A stretch of 32,553 nt of DNA. Source: Amoeboaphelidium occidentale. Its lineage: Eukaryota; Aphelidiomycota; Aphelidea. Location of the stretch: NCBI GenBank assembly GCA_023515795.1, contig JALGPX010000104.1, forward strand, positions 9,576 through 42,128, given 5' to 3'. The translations under genes were made by a program, and so were the position numbers. The notes under the pieces were generated by a model, which made no database searches, was not told the DNA's origin, and worked only from the letters and a program-made list of their open reading frames with translations. Position 1 is the stretch's first letter; every line of letters begins with the position of its first letter. Below are positions 1 through 10,601 of this stretch, piece by piece.

Positions 1-22
1 TTCAGAGAGAATCTGTAATAAA

Positions 23-1363
23 ATGTTCTTTTTAATTGCATGTTTAATGATGTTTTCTGTGTTTCTTGTCTTGGTTTCATTGCTATCGTTTCAGCTGTTC
101 ATATTTCGACGGAATGAAGTGATTTTGTTATACGGAAAGTATGGCAACTTAGGGGCTTCAAGGGGACACTCTTATGCGATGGATCTCAATGATGTGCTTC
201 GGTCAGTATTAGCTGATTATGATCAAGTCAGTGACATGAACTATTGGAATGTGGGACCATCAATGATCGCAGAACTTGATCATGAACAGTTTCTCCTGTC
301 TCCGCAAAAAGCTTCTGCTACTTCAACATTGGTGATATCGTTCCATATTTTTGCTTGGAGAAGAGTGAAATCCTTCAAGAGATTGTTGAATTCCTTGCAA
401 AATGCTGATTATTCAGGTTTAAAGTCAAGATCGTTCGGTATACGCTTAGATCTAACTTTTCACATTGATGGTAACTATAATCCAGCTGTTCTGGATATCA
501 TTAAAGAGTTTAAATGGAACTATGGCGACATCCAAATATTGACGAGCGACTCAAACAAGGGTCTGCAACTTGTGATGAAAGACACTCAGCCACGAGATTC
601 TGAAGGTTACAGTGTCTTTTTGGAAGATGATATTGAACTTTCAGTGTTATATTTTGATTATATACTATTCTGCTTATCGGTCAGTGAAGATGATCAATTA
701 GCAGGATGTTCATTCTATACACCTCGAGTTGACGAAGTTTCTGAGAGAGAAGATATATCGAAACCACCACCGATAAATTTGTCTGAAATGACAGCAGGCA
801 GTTTTGTGGGTATTCAGATTCCTTGTAGCTGGGGAGCCATATATCGGAATAGCATTTGGTCTGATTTTTTGAATTACTACAATGCAAGGATGGATGTGGA
901 GGGAAACTTTCCAACGATAAAAGGATTACTAACGCATACATGGAAACGATCATGGAAGAAATATCTTATCGAGTACTTCTACTTAAAGGGACTGTATCTG
1001 ATATATCCTGCATTTGACGACGGGAAATCTTTCTCTACAAATCACTACGAGGACGGTGTTCATACAGTTTCAGAAGAAGATTATGAGAAAATGTTGAAAG
1101 ATAACTCTTTTCCTGCTGAACAGCTCAATGTAGAACGTGGAACTATTGATCATCGATTTACAGTGCCGTTACTTGTTGCAGAGGATAAAGAACTGGTCAT
1201 GGATGCTTTCAAACAAACAACGGAGATCAAGAGCATTTTCAACGTGTTTCACAAAGTGTCATCTCTGGAGGATCTTATTCAAAAAGGAGCGGAATACCAG
1301 AAGGAAATCTGTGCGAATCGCGAAATTAAAGACTTAACAACATGCCAAATTGAAGAACAGTAA
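23..1363 (+). CDS. Type II membrane glycosyltransferase, GT2-like
   Basis: The 446-residue protein has one hydrophobic segment near the N-terminus (about residues 3-28) followed by basic residues, as in a Golgi or ER type II membrane enzyme. The rest resembles GT2-type glycosyltransferases. A strand-forming VISFHIFAWRR-like start at about residue 105 is followed by a FHIDG stretch and a SDSNKG turn. An acidic LEDDIELS motif at about residue 200 takes the place of the DXD nucleotide-sugar/metal site, and CSWGAIYR at about 270 fits an acceptor-side region. Similar proteins are known in plants and algae; donor and acceptor are unknown. The gene ends 14 bp from the stop of the convergent BEACH gene. 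The frame stays open upstream to the window edge, so an earlier start or a 5' exon outside the window is possible. Confidence 0.7.
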   Translation: MFFLIACLMMFSVFLVLVSLLSFQLFIFRRNEVILLYGKYGNLGASRGHSYAMDLNDVLRSVLADYDQVSDMNYWNVGPSMIAELDHEQFLLSPQKASATSTLVISFHIFAWRRVKSFKRLLNSLQNADYSGLKSRSFGIRLDLTFHIDGNYNPAVLDIIKEFKWNYGDIQILTSDSNKGLQLVMKDTQPRDSEGYSVFLEDDIELSVLYFDYILFCLSVSEDDQLAGCSFYTPRVDEVSEREDISKPPPINLSEMTAGSFVGIQIPCSWGAIYRNSIWSDFLNYYNARMDVEGNFPTIKGLLTHTWKRSWKKYLIEYFYLKGLYLIYPAFDDGKSFSTNHYEDGVHTVSEEDYEKMLKDNSFPAEQLNVERGTIDHRFTVPLLVAEDKELVMDAFKQTTEIKSIFNVFHKVSSLEDLIQKGAEYQKEICANREIKDLTTCQIEEQ

Positions 1364-1377
1364 GTAAAAGATACTAA

Positions 1378-3357
1378 TTAACTTGCGTTTATTTTGTATG
1401 TATAAATGCTTCCGTCTGATGTTCCAGCAACAAGCAAATCATTGTGTGCGGTTAAAGAAGTGATTTTTGATTTTGAAGTCTTTGAAGGAATTAAATAACA
1501 ACCATTCTGTAATCCAGTAGATGTATCCCATACTCTTATATTCGAATCTTCATGACCTGTTACAATTATATGATCAAATCCTTCAACTGTTGTTATTGCA
1601 CTTACTGCCGCTGAAGAAGTTTGAATCTTACCAACTTGAACTCCATCCAATAATCTGAACATACATAATGCAGTACGAGTACATAAACACACTAAAAAAT
1701 TACTTATAATCACCACTCCTATAGCTTCACTCTCAAACTCTACATCCCACTTCTCAGTACCAGTACCGTGAATCAACTTCAAACGATTATTTTTTGTAGC
1801 CACAACCAAGAATCCATCAAAACCTTCCATTCCAACCATTGTTTCTTGATCATAAATTGTCTTGTCTGAATGAACTTTCATGCCCATACACAGCACACTG
1901 GATTCAAATTCAAACCTCAAGAACAACGGTTTCAATCCTTCCCTGTAAAACAACTGTACACTACCATCCCATGAACCAGCAGTAATCAAATGCTCATCAC
2001 TAAGCACACAAGAAACAGCATCATCAAAAGAGAATAAAATCTTTTCATCAAAGTTCTTCAATTGGAATCTATACAAATTATTGTCCCAAGACCCAATCAA
2101 TACCACAATTTCTTCATCTCCTTCCTTTGCTCCGTTAGAAGCACTATCGTTATGATTTTTAGGAACAACATAAATGGAAGATAATGCCATCGATGATACA
2201 TTAAATGACCTGATTGCACAATCTAATCGTGTAGAGTACACTTTCAATAATCCATCCTTTGAACCAACATAAACGAAATAACTATTACTGTTTGAATTTT
2301 GATCAGTCTTTACTGCTATCGATGTTACTTCTGATCTATGAATCACACAATTAGCCAAAGAGTCCAGAGTGAACATCTTCATGTCCTTCTTCTTACTATT
2401 CTCAAACACTTCCTTCTTTATCGGAGCATACTTGTCTTTTCCGTTTCCATTAGAATTCAAACTATCAGCAGAACCTGAATCCAAAGGAACTCTTGATGGA
2501 TGCGGTGAAGTCCACAACTGTTTAGGACACTGACCAAATTCTCTAATTTGAACTTCTATTGACCTCCGCTCCAATTCATCCATTCCTTCTGTATCCATTT
2601 CACCACCCTGCACTGACAGTGGATGAAATACATTCAAAGCATCAATAGCAGCCTGACCTCTCTGCTTGTAACCAAATATCAAATCCAGCCAATGATGCAA
2701 ATTCTCTGAAACATATTCACTCTCCAGTGCTTGCCTCATAATTTCCAGAAACTTTGTAGCTGAATTCCCTGCCCACGGTGGCAATTCAACATCCCCAACC
2801 CTCTTGCCATTCTGCCTAGTACCCAAATCCAATTCCCTATAATTAACCAAGAAACAACAATCTTGCTCATTAGTAGATAAAGGTTCATAGAATTCAGGTA
2901 TCAATTCCTTAACATCAGCATAATAATTCCCACGAGATACACCATTCCATGTTCTTTCAACAGAGAAAAACATTCGATCAGCAGCATCAAACCTGCCTCC
3001 CTGCAACAGAAACAAATACTCTGGCTTCTTTCTAACCAAATAATAAGAAACATAAGCAGGAGTCGAATAATGTGTTCCATACATGAACCCCATCTCCTTG
3101 TATCTTTCCTTCAGAGTCTTGATTCTATCTTGATTCAATGATCCAATATTCCTTGTTAAATCTCTATAAACTCCTCTATTTGCCAAATCAAGAGACTCTG
3201 AAGTATAATCTTGCAATACCCATGGAAACACTGGATACTGTGATAAATCCAATCTTGTCCTATCAGCAAAAGAATTACAAACAATCAAATAATCATAATT
3301 AGACAATTCTCTCTTTAACCATTTCATAGTATAAAAAGACAAATTATTATGGGAAGG

Positions 3358-3391
<34 letters not shown>

Positions 3392-4085
3392 ACGAGAGAT
3401 AAAGTTATTTGGGAACCTTTTCCTTGAGATTCCAATAATTCCATAAATACTCTAAAACACTCATTCCTATCTTCAACACTCCCAAAAACCAACAAGAGAG
3501 AAATCTTTTCTGTTGTTGTTGTTGTTGTTGTTGTTGTTACAGAAATTTCTAATGCAATATTCCTTAGTGAATATCTCCTCTTTTGAATATTCTCAACATT
3601 AATAAAATAATACTTTTCTTTAAAACACTTTGAATTATAAATTATCCTCTTATTAGTCAGAGTCAATCTTCCTTTAATTGTATTAACAAGAGGAAATATT
3701 CTTTTACAATTAAAAAATTCTCTCTTTATATGTTCCTTATACTCCAATTCAGACAAATCAAAAGTGACGTCATCATTAGAAGAAGAAGAAGAAGAAGAAG
3801 TTAAATAATTCAACTTATTACCAATCATCATCATCGTCATTAATTGTCTTTCTCTTTCCATATATCCAATCTGTTTAGAATTAACTTCAAATAATTCCAT
3901 TAAATCTTTTCTTAATAGAAATAAATCATCTCTTTTATGATTAAATGGAAAATAAAAATAAAATAAAAATAATTCCTTCTTCTTCTTCTTCTTCTTCTTC
4001 TCTTTTGTATTATCAGTACTTGAAAAAGTAGAAAAGTCAAGTTTGGTGTATTTCTGTGATTGGATGAGAAGACAATCCACTAAAC

Positions 4086-4118
<33 letters not shown>

Positions 4119-4419
4119 GTTGTTGTTTAACTATTAAACTCTTCTTCTTCTTGGAAGTATTTAAAACCTTCTTTTCTACTGTAATACTTTCCATATCAGA
4201 ATACTTTAATTTAATCATTTCATTTCCATTAGATAAAAGAAAGTAAACACATTTTGAACCAACAAGTAAATTTCCCTTTAATTCTACTTCTACTTCTTCT
4301 ACTTCTTCTACTTCTTCTTCTTCTTCTTGTAGTTGTAGTAGTAATAATAATATTGTAAGAGTACATGTTAAGTCTGCAAGTATTAATTCATTAGATTCCA
4401 AAAAGTAATGATACAACAT
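1378..4419 (-). CDS. BEACH-WD40 protein, FAN/NSMAF-like
   Basis: From this ATG the product is about 1013 residues. It has a divergent GRAM/PH-like region (about 1-340), a BEACH domain (about 358-640) and C-terminal WD40 repeats (about 680-1013). The BEACH part carries family signatures: LSQYPVFPWVLQDY, FMYGTHYS, LIPEFY, VELPPWA, LDLIFGYKQRG and NVFHPL. The order matches human FAN (NSMAF), which couples membrane receptors to neutral sphingomyelinase; other BEACH proteins act in membrane traffic. The N-terminal half carries long runs of E, K, Q, T and S from trinucleotide repeats, which lie in loops when compared with FAN. The frame is open to an ATG at 4590, but that extension would overlap the first codons of RPN8 and translate a CCAAT repeat, so I chose 4419. 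A short 5' exon cannot be excluded. Confidence 0.9.
3358..3390. repeat. (TTG)11 microsatellite in BEACH gene
   Basis: A perfect trinucleotide run encodes 11 glutamines on the minus strand, just before the BEACH domain. It is one of several coding triplet runs in this gene. Confidence 0.95.
4087..4116. repeat. (CTG)10 microsatellite in BEACH gene
   Basis: A perfect CTG run encodes ten CAG glutamine codons on the minus strand in the N-terminal GRAM/PH-like region. Further runs of GAA/TTC-type triplets (Glu, Lys, Ser) lie at about 3778-3800, 3976-4002 and 4280-4327. Confidence 0.95.
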
Positions 4420-4545
4420 TTCAAAAGGATTTGTAAAATTCTGAAACAATGCAATTGAAATTTTGTCAGTAAAGGAAAAGAAACAATCCAATCTTTTCAA
4501 AAACAATCCAATCCAATCCAATCCAATCTTCTTCTTCTTCCCAGA
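4420..4545. promoter_or_regulatory. Divergent promoter, BEACH gene / RPN8
   Basis: This 126-bp spacer separates the likely start codons of two divergent genes. It contains a tandem CCAAT array (4504-4528), another CAATCCAATC at about 4484-4493, and a TTC-rich tract just before the RPN8 ATG. CCAAT is the core of the NF-Y site and works in both orientations. Function is inferred from position. Confidence 0.6.
4504..4528. repeat. CCAAT pentanucleotide tandem array
   Basis: The 5-bp unit CCAAT/ATCCA is repeated about five times without interruption. It sits 18 bp upstream of the RPN8 ATG. It may be a multiplied NF-Y site or a plain microsatellite. Confidence 0.85.
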
Positions 4546-5601
4546 ATGACAGAATTGAAAAATAAAATCCCAAAAGTTGTCACCATTCATCCTTTAGTTC
4601 TCTTGTCTGTTGTTGACCATTACAACAGAGTGGCAAAGAATACAACAAAGAGAGTAGTTGGAATATTATTAGGACAACAAGAGGGAGATGTAGTCAATGT
4701 GAGCAACAGTTTCTCCGGTAAGGTTTATTTTAAACTGTACCTCGTATAATCTCTTTCTTAGTCCCTTTCGATGAGGATGAAAAGGATGCTGCTGCCAATG
4801 TTTGGTATTTGGATCATGACTACTTGGAACAAATGTATCAAATGTACAAGAAGATTGCTGCTAAAGAAAAGATTGTTGGATGGTATCATTCAGGTCCAAA
4901 GTTAAGAAGGAATGATTTAGAAATTGAAGAGTATTTGAGAAAGTATATTCAGACTAAATCAGGTTCTTCTGGTGGTGGTGGAGGTGGTGGTGTGGGTGTG
5001 TTGGTGATTGTAGATGTGAATCCTCAAGTAAGTTCACTCTAGCCATAGTATAACTGAATCTTCTTAGGCTTCCGGATTGCCCACTAAATCTTATGTCGCT
5101 CTGGAGGAAATTCATGATGATGGTACAAAGAGTTCAAGGACTTTTGCTCATATTCCTTCAGAAATTGTTGCAGAGGAAGCTGAAGAGGTTGGTGTTGAGC
5201 ATTTGTTGAGGGATGTTACAGATTCATTTCTGTCTAATACTTCCTTATCTACAAGAGTCAGTACTCTATTGCAGTCATTGAGTTATTTGAAGAGTCATTT
5301 GGTAGAAGTGGAAATGTATTTGCAAAAGGTTGTTAGAGGAGAATTGGAACAGAATCATGAAATCATGTACATGTTGCAGAATATATTTTCACAGTTAGGA
5401 TCCACTTCTGAAGTTCTAAAGAAGGGATTGACTGCTAAAGTTAATGATGATTTGTTGTTGGTTTATTTAGGATCGCTGTCAAGGGCTGTTGTTTCATTGC
5501 ACAGATTGATTGATAATAAGATTGAGAATCAGGAGCATGAGAGACAAGAGAAACAAGCAGAGAATAGTTCTGTTGTTGTTTCAGGTATTGAAGGAAAGTA
5601 A
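4546..5601 (+). CDS. RPN8: 26S proteasome lid subunit RPN8/PSMD7
   Basis: Three exons (4546-4717, 4762-5027, 5068-5601) are joined by introns of 44 bp (GTAAGG...TTAG) and 40 bp (GTAAGT...TTAG). The joins restore the family sequence NSFSVPFDED and DVNPQASGLPT. The product is a non-catalytic MPN-domain subunit that pairs with RPN11 in the proteasome lid. Family marks are [34 protein letters not shown] and [14 protein letters not shown], with a C-terminal helical region for lid assembly. It lacks the JAMM zinc residues, as all RPN8 proteins do. The oddity is a glycine-rich insert (seven Gly in a row, 4972-4992) just before the LVIVDV strand of the MPN domain. The acidic/lysine tail of animal PSMD7 is short here. 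The gene converges on the AAA ATPase 40 bp away. Confidence 0.96.
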
Positions 5602-5641
5602 AGAAGAGAAGGAAATATATTCAACTTTTATCATTCTATTA

Positions 5642-8104
5642 TCACTTTTGGAATCCAAATGGTTTTTGTTGCTTATGCTTCCAAGTACTATTGCCATCCA
5701 ATTCGCCATACTTTTTTGCCCATTCACGCAATTCTTCAAGTGATTTTTGTTTTTCATCTATGCTTGAACTTATGGTTTGCAGTGCAGTGTCAAAGTGTTG
5801 TTTTTTCAGTATTCTTCTTTTACCCATATCTGATGCAGAGGATGATGATAAAAGTAGTTTGGATTCTGGTAAAACATTCAAGACACCAGATTCTGTTATT
5901 AGAGTATCGCCTCTTTGTAATTCCTTGTTTTCTTCTAGTAGTAAATCTTTTACGGAATTCAGAGCTGCATGCATACAGACATTCTTCAGATCAGAACCAG
6001 AGTACATTTTAGTTTTTGCAGCCAAGTCATCAAGGGAAACGTCATCTGCTAATAGTTCATCTTTAAGTTGAACTTTTAGAATATCTCTTCGTTCTTGCTC
6101 TGTAGGAATATCCACTAGAATACGTCTTGGCATCCGGCGCAGAATAGCATCATCCAAATCGAATGGACGATTAGTAGCTCCTACAACGACAATTCCTTCA
6201 TTCTTTGATACTAAGCCATCCCATTCAGACATAAATTCATTAACTACTTCTCTTTTAGTGGACATATTGTGGCCGGATTGTCTGGCTTCGAATATGGAAT
6301 CCAGTTCATCAATGAATATCACACATGGAGCTATTTTTCTTGCTAGAGTGAATATAGCCTTGACATTCTTTTCTCCTTCTCCAACGTACATATTAAATAT
6401 TACACTCGCAGTGATGTTCATGAAATTTGATCCACATTCTGATGCTAGTGCTTTTGCCAACATGGTCTTTCCAGTACCAGGAGGACCGAAAAGTAGTACG
6501 CCTGAAACAGAATCTTTAAGAACACCATGCTGAAACAATGATGGTCTTAGTAGAGGCAGAGCTATTAGTGACTGTAAAGATTCTTTTGTCTTTTCTAGAG
6601 ATGCAATGTCTTTGAACTTGACTCTGGCAGCTTCAGGAGTTACAATTGTTCCTAAAAGGCGTTTCTCGTGTGTATTCAGCTGATGATTATTGTCTTTGAG
6701 TTTCTTCATAATCTTTTCCATTGGATTCAACTCTTCATACTCATTCGGAGCGAGAACAGAAACATTAGAGGATACCAAGCCTGCCTTGATTTTTATGGCC
6801 TTTTTTAAATCTTCACTTCTAATAATACGTACGTTCTTTTCAGGGTTCTCTTTGAATCGTTTCATCATCAATCCTTGTGCCAATGTCACAACCTCCTCTG
6901 CTTCTTTTCTAGTGTACAATTTAGTCGAGAAATCCATCTCTTTTGGATCTGTTTTGACTTTCAGCCTTCTTCTCTTGCATTCTGATTCAAAAAGCGACTC
7001 ATTATACTCTTCTCTTCGTTTGGCTTTTCCATTCAGAATCAAATCATCCCATCCATCGACACCAGAGCATTGCTCGCTAGATATGTTGACTGTAGGTAGA
7101 TTTTTAACAAATCTTTGCATAATTGAAGCACTTGGAACTCCTGGAGCAGCAGGCGGAAGAAATGAAGCAAACTCTTTCAGATCTGGAGTCCAAGAAAATA
7201 CAGTAACCACATTAGACGAGTTCACATTCTGCAAGCATTGAACGAACGCCTGCTGTTCATGGATGGACATTAAACCAACATCCGAAAAAAGCACAATTTG
7301 TCTTCTAGGCTTGCTGCTAAGATACTTGAACAAATGATCCATTGCGACTTCCACGTGATCCTTTTCGTTTTTCTTCTTGTTAGGACTGTAGTATTCACCG
7401 GTAGGAAGTGCAATGATCGTGCTCTTTGAGTCTGTGGATTTAAAGGCAGTCTTCAATAAATCGACAAGCTCTTCTTTGGTATTGGAGTTTCCGTCATCCT
7501 CTTCATCTTCATTATTAACAGAAGCGGATACCACAGACACGAAACTCTTTGGGGAATTAGAATTCATTCCCATAAGTCTCAGTAAGTCTTTTCGGGTGAT
7601 CACAGTTATATCAGCATCCACTTCGTGTGCCACGTTTAAAGCAACATTTCTTATAAACTCATTCGATCCAGAATTATTGCACTGAATAACAAAAGAATTC
7701 GGGAATGCTGAGCCGTTATCCTTTCTTATGCGATTATCGAACATGGAATGCGCAATTGTGTTGAGATACATTTTAGTTCCTGGATCCAAATACTTTTCTG
7801 CGGTTGGATTTGGGTCTTTGGCTTCCGTCTTATGATATTCGTTGAAATGTGGAAAGTAAGACATGAGCACTTGCTTGGGAAATTTGTCTATGCGACCATT
7901 CTCAGGTTCTGCTCCGTCAGGTGCGCCTGCAGAAAAGCTGAGCATGCGACCATGCCGTTGTCGTCTTCGTATAAGCCTCGTAGCCTTTCCAATAGGAGAT
8001 CTTATTATAGAGCTATTGGTTCCACTCTTTGCTGGGGCTGAGTAAAACAGTTTTTGTGCGAGTGTGCCGTAGTTTGTCCTTATCGTCCGTCTCGCCAACA
8101 ACAT
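5642..8104 (-). CDS. Mitochondrial AAA ATPase, DAA1/Msp1(ATAD1)-like
   Basis: The 820-residue single-exon protein has one C-terminal AAA+ module. It shows Walker A GPPGTGKT at about residue 540, Walker B VIFIDELDS at about 593, sensor-1 GATNRP, arginine fingers in RRMPRR and a GYSGSDL-type sensor-2 region (here YSGSDLKN). The combination of PFDLDDA with RRMPRRILVD and a long N-terminal region matches plant DAA1-type and fungal mitochondrial members of the Msp1/ATAD1 clade, which extract or remodel membrane proteins. The N-terminus (MLLARRTIRTNYG, Arg-rich, no acidic residues) looks like a mitochondrial presequence. The in-frame TTG at 8128 is not used as a start here. Residues about 90-530 hold a divergent regulatory or degenerate AAA-like region of uncertain fold. 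Confidence 0.85.
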   Translation of the reverse strand: MLLARRTIRTNYGTLAQKLFYSAPAKSGTNSSIIRSPIGKATRLIRRRQRHGRMLSFSAGAPDGAEPENGRIDKFPKQVLMSYFPHFNEYHKTEAKDPNPTAEKYLDPGTKMYLNTIAHSMFDNRIRKDNGSAFPNSFVIQCNNSGSNEFIRNVALNVAHEVDADITVITRKDLLRLMGMNSNSPKSFVSVVSASVNNEDEEDDGNSNTKEELVDLLKTAFKSTDSKSTIIALPTGEYYSPNKKKNEKDHVEVAMDHLFKYLSSKPRRQIVLFSDVGLMSIHEQQAFVQCLQNVNSSNVVTVFSWTPDLKEFASFLPPAAPGVPSASIMQRFVKNLPTVNISSEQCSGVDGWDDLILNGKAKRREEYNESLFESECKRRRLKVKTDPKEMDFSTKLYTRKEAEEVVTLAQGLMMKRFKENPEKNVRIIRSEDLKKAIKIKAGLVSSNVSVLAPNEYEELNPMEKIMKKLKDNNHQLNTHEKRLLGTIVTPEAARVKFKDIASLEKTKESLQSLIALPLLRPSLFQHGVLKDSVSGVLLFGPPGTGKTMLAKALASECGSNFMNITASVIFNMYVGEGEKNVKAIFTLARKIAPCVIFIDELDSIFEARQSGHNMSTKREVVNEFMSEWDGLVSKNEGIVVVGATNRPFDLDDAILRRMPRRILVDIPTEQERRDILKVQLKDELLADDVSLDDLAAKTKMYSGSDLKNVCMHAALNSVKDLLLEENKELQRGDTLITESGVLNVLPESKLLLSSSSASDMGKRRILKKQHFDTALQTISSSIDEKQKSLEELREWAKKYGELDGNSTWKHKQQKPFGFQK

Positions 8105-8171
8105 CTTGAGTCGAAAGAAAGAACGCAATCAAGATGACTGTGATCTCTACATCCTTTAAAATCCGAGAAAT

Positions 8172-10561
8172 CTATTTACTATGCTTTCTCGAAGACTTGA
8201 TATCGCTAGAATGTTGTCGCGATCTCTTCTTTCTATCTTTATCTCTAGTGTTCCCTTCTGATTTCCTCCTCTCTTCTAACTTTATGGCGGCTTGTTGTTC
8301 TTCTTCCTTTAATCTTTCTTTCCGTCGTGCTTCTTCCATTTTGGTATAATTCAGATCCATTATTGGTTCTAGCCGTCGTCGAAAGACAATGTACAGCGTT
8401 GCCACACCAATAACGATCAAAACACACATTATCAAGCTAATGATAATTGCTGATGTAAATTCCTCATTACTTGCAGAAGTTTTCTTATTTCCAAAATTAT
8501 CACCATCTATAGATGTTGCGGCATTTAAAGTAGTTGACGTTTGCTGAGGAGGAACTGGAGGACCATTTCGAGAAAACTCGGTTGGAGACCATATGACACC
8601 ACTCTTACTTCCGATGGAGATGACTTTATCTGCGGAACAATAAAGTCCAAGTAGATCGCTATCTCTATGACCAAGTAATACATCATCACTCCAGTTTTGA
8701 TCAAGATTCCATTGGACTATCCTTCCATCGGATGTGCCTGTAAAAAGAAATCCTGCACATAGCGTAAAAGTAACAATAGGAGAAGGCCACGATAAGTCAG
8801 TAGAAGTACCATACATTATACCAGCCAAGGATAATGTATCTGTATCGTATTTGTAAAGTGGTAACGATGGTGATATCGGAATCAATGTGTTTCCGCTCAA
8901 GATCATACCTATCATTTTTTCGGATTTAACTTGTAGTTTAGCCGTTCGGGAGCCGTTCAAGCTCCAGAAAATTAGCTGTGAGTTATCGCTTGCAGTGTAC
9001 AGAAGACTGTCGTGCTTAATGATGGATACAATGGAAGAATTATGACCAAGAAATGATGTTATCAAACGAGATGTTATAAATTCCCAATAATTTACAGTTC
9101 CAACAGAATCCCCAACAAACATTCTTGCTCCGTCAATAGTTATTGTAGAGATGTTATACGGCGTAGCTAAAATATATTACTCAGAAAATTCATGGAGTTT
9201 ACCAAGCACAGAGTACTGAATATTCCCAATTGCGCTTCTGAATTCAACTGTTCCGTCATACTTTGCGAAGATCGTATAAGGCCCATCACATTTCAAATAA
9301 TTGACCTGGCTAATTCCATTGTACACTGAAGAGAACAGTTTTTCAGTGAGATCAAACAACCTCAAGTATCCCGAATCGTATAATATGTACATTCTTGACT
9401 GGAAATTCGCGGCAAGTAGAATGTTCTCCTTCCCTACTCATATTAGTCAGAGCATGTAAACTTACGATCATATGCAATGACATCATCAGTTACTGTGTCC
9501 CATTTTTGTAACGAGTTCAAAGGATCCAAAGACGATAGGTATACGAAAGGGTTGGCAGCAAGGATAAATGAAAGAGGCAGAATTTGACCTAAAATTAATA
9601 CTGACGTGAAGAAATCATACTTTGAAACTCCCTCACATATTGCAATGAAGGAAAATTCCACACTCGAATAATGTTATCGCCACCCGCAGAGTACACAAAG
9701 CGACCAGCACAGCTAATAAAGAGGATACTATCAGGATGACCTTGCTATCAGCTATGTTAAAAGGTAATTTACCTCGATTAGAAATTCTTGTGAGCTGAAA
9801 CGTGCTTAGTGAATAAGAAACAAGATTATTTGTTGAGGCAACAGACGCCACCAAACTACTCCCATCTGAACTTATAGAAGCAGCTGTCATTCTTAGAACT
9901 TGAATTTTAGAAGTATGATCTAACAATCTTACCTGAAATCTGCGCTCCGCTTCCAGAGTCTAAATCAATAACTGATATGGTTGATTCTTCAAAGCTGGCT
10001 GCGACTACTTTAGTACCAATAAATGTGACGTAATCACCGCAGCAAATCTGAGTAAATCCCAAACTGCCTCTGCGTATATTGACAATGACGATCTTTCCAT
10101 TTGCTCCACCATACAAATTTTGACCATCAGAGAACATGCTTTTCCAAGGGCCTCTCATATTATTCTGATATACAAGCTGTCCTGATATGATATCATAAAC
10201 TCTTAGCGATCCCTGTGCGTTCCCAATGTAAAGGTAATCATCGTCACAAGTTATGGCGCTGATCGAACCAATTCTGCCTTCAAAGTTCTGATAAGCCTTG
10301 AACAAAAGAAATACCTTCAAAATATTTGATAATGTCTCCTGTTAGTAGATCATACATAATGACCTGTCCATTGTCTTTAGCAACGAAAATTCTATCAACC
10401 CTGACTATGAAACAAGTGATGGCACTGTCCTCGACTAGACGAAATTCAGTGAATGGGATACTTTAATGGATACCCTCTCTAAGTATGACTTCATCAGCCC
10501 CAAGTGACCAAATAAGTTTATTGCAAATGAGGATTATAAAGAATAATGTGATCAGATTCAT
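8172..10561 (-). CDS. Secreted type I membrane WD-propeller protein, paralog A
   Basis: Eight exons, upper to lower: 10474-10561, 10315-10434, 9933-10277, 9773-9898, 9621-9740, 9466-9588, 9203-9433, 8172-9166. All seven introns are phase 1, 32-39 bp, GT-AG. The spliced product is 715 residues. It starts with a signal peptide (MNLITLFFIILIC), then WD-type beta-propeller repeats with motifs such as DNIIRVWNF, GRIVQWNLDQNW and NSQLIFWSL. A Pro/Thr-rich stalk follows, then one transmembrane helix at about 622-648 (IIISLIMCVLIVIGVATLYIV) and a tail of about 65 residues rich in Lys, Arg and Glu. The propeller should therefore face the lumen or outside. Intron 1 contains an in-frame TAA, so unspliced sequence looks broken. 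I know no named family; a receptor or cargo-binding role is inference. Confidence 0.85.
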
Positions 10562-10601
10562 CTCTGTGAAAAGTTCGCGTGAGACAACTGACGAAACCGT
10601 T

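Noticed and set aside
4420-4590. 57-residue N-terminal extension of the BEACH protein
   Set aside because: It would translate a CCAAT repeat and overlap the RPN8 coding start; it resembles promoter rather than protein.
5659-6071. Plus-strand open frames of 117 and 126 codons after RPN8
   Set aside because: They overlap the conserved C-terminal half of the AAA ATPase on the minus strand and lack family features.
6690-7241. 183-codon plus-strand open frame
   Set aside because: Shadow of the AAA ATPase gene on the opposite strand; no domain features.
10435-10473. In-frame TAA shortly after the signal peptide of propeller paralog A, suggesting a pseudogene
   Set aside because: It lies in a 39-bp phase-1 GT-AG intron at the same position and length as the first intron of paralog B; splicing gives an intact 715-residue frame.
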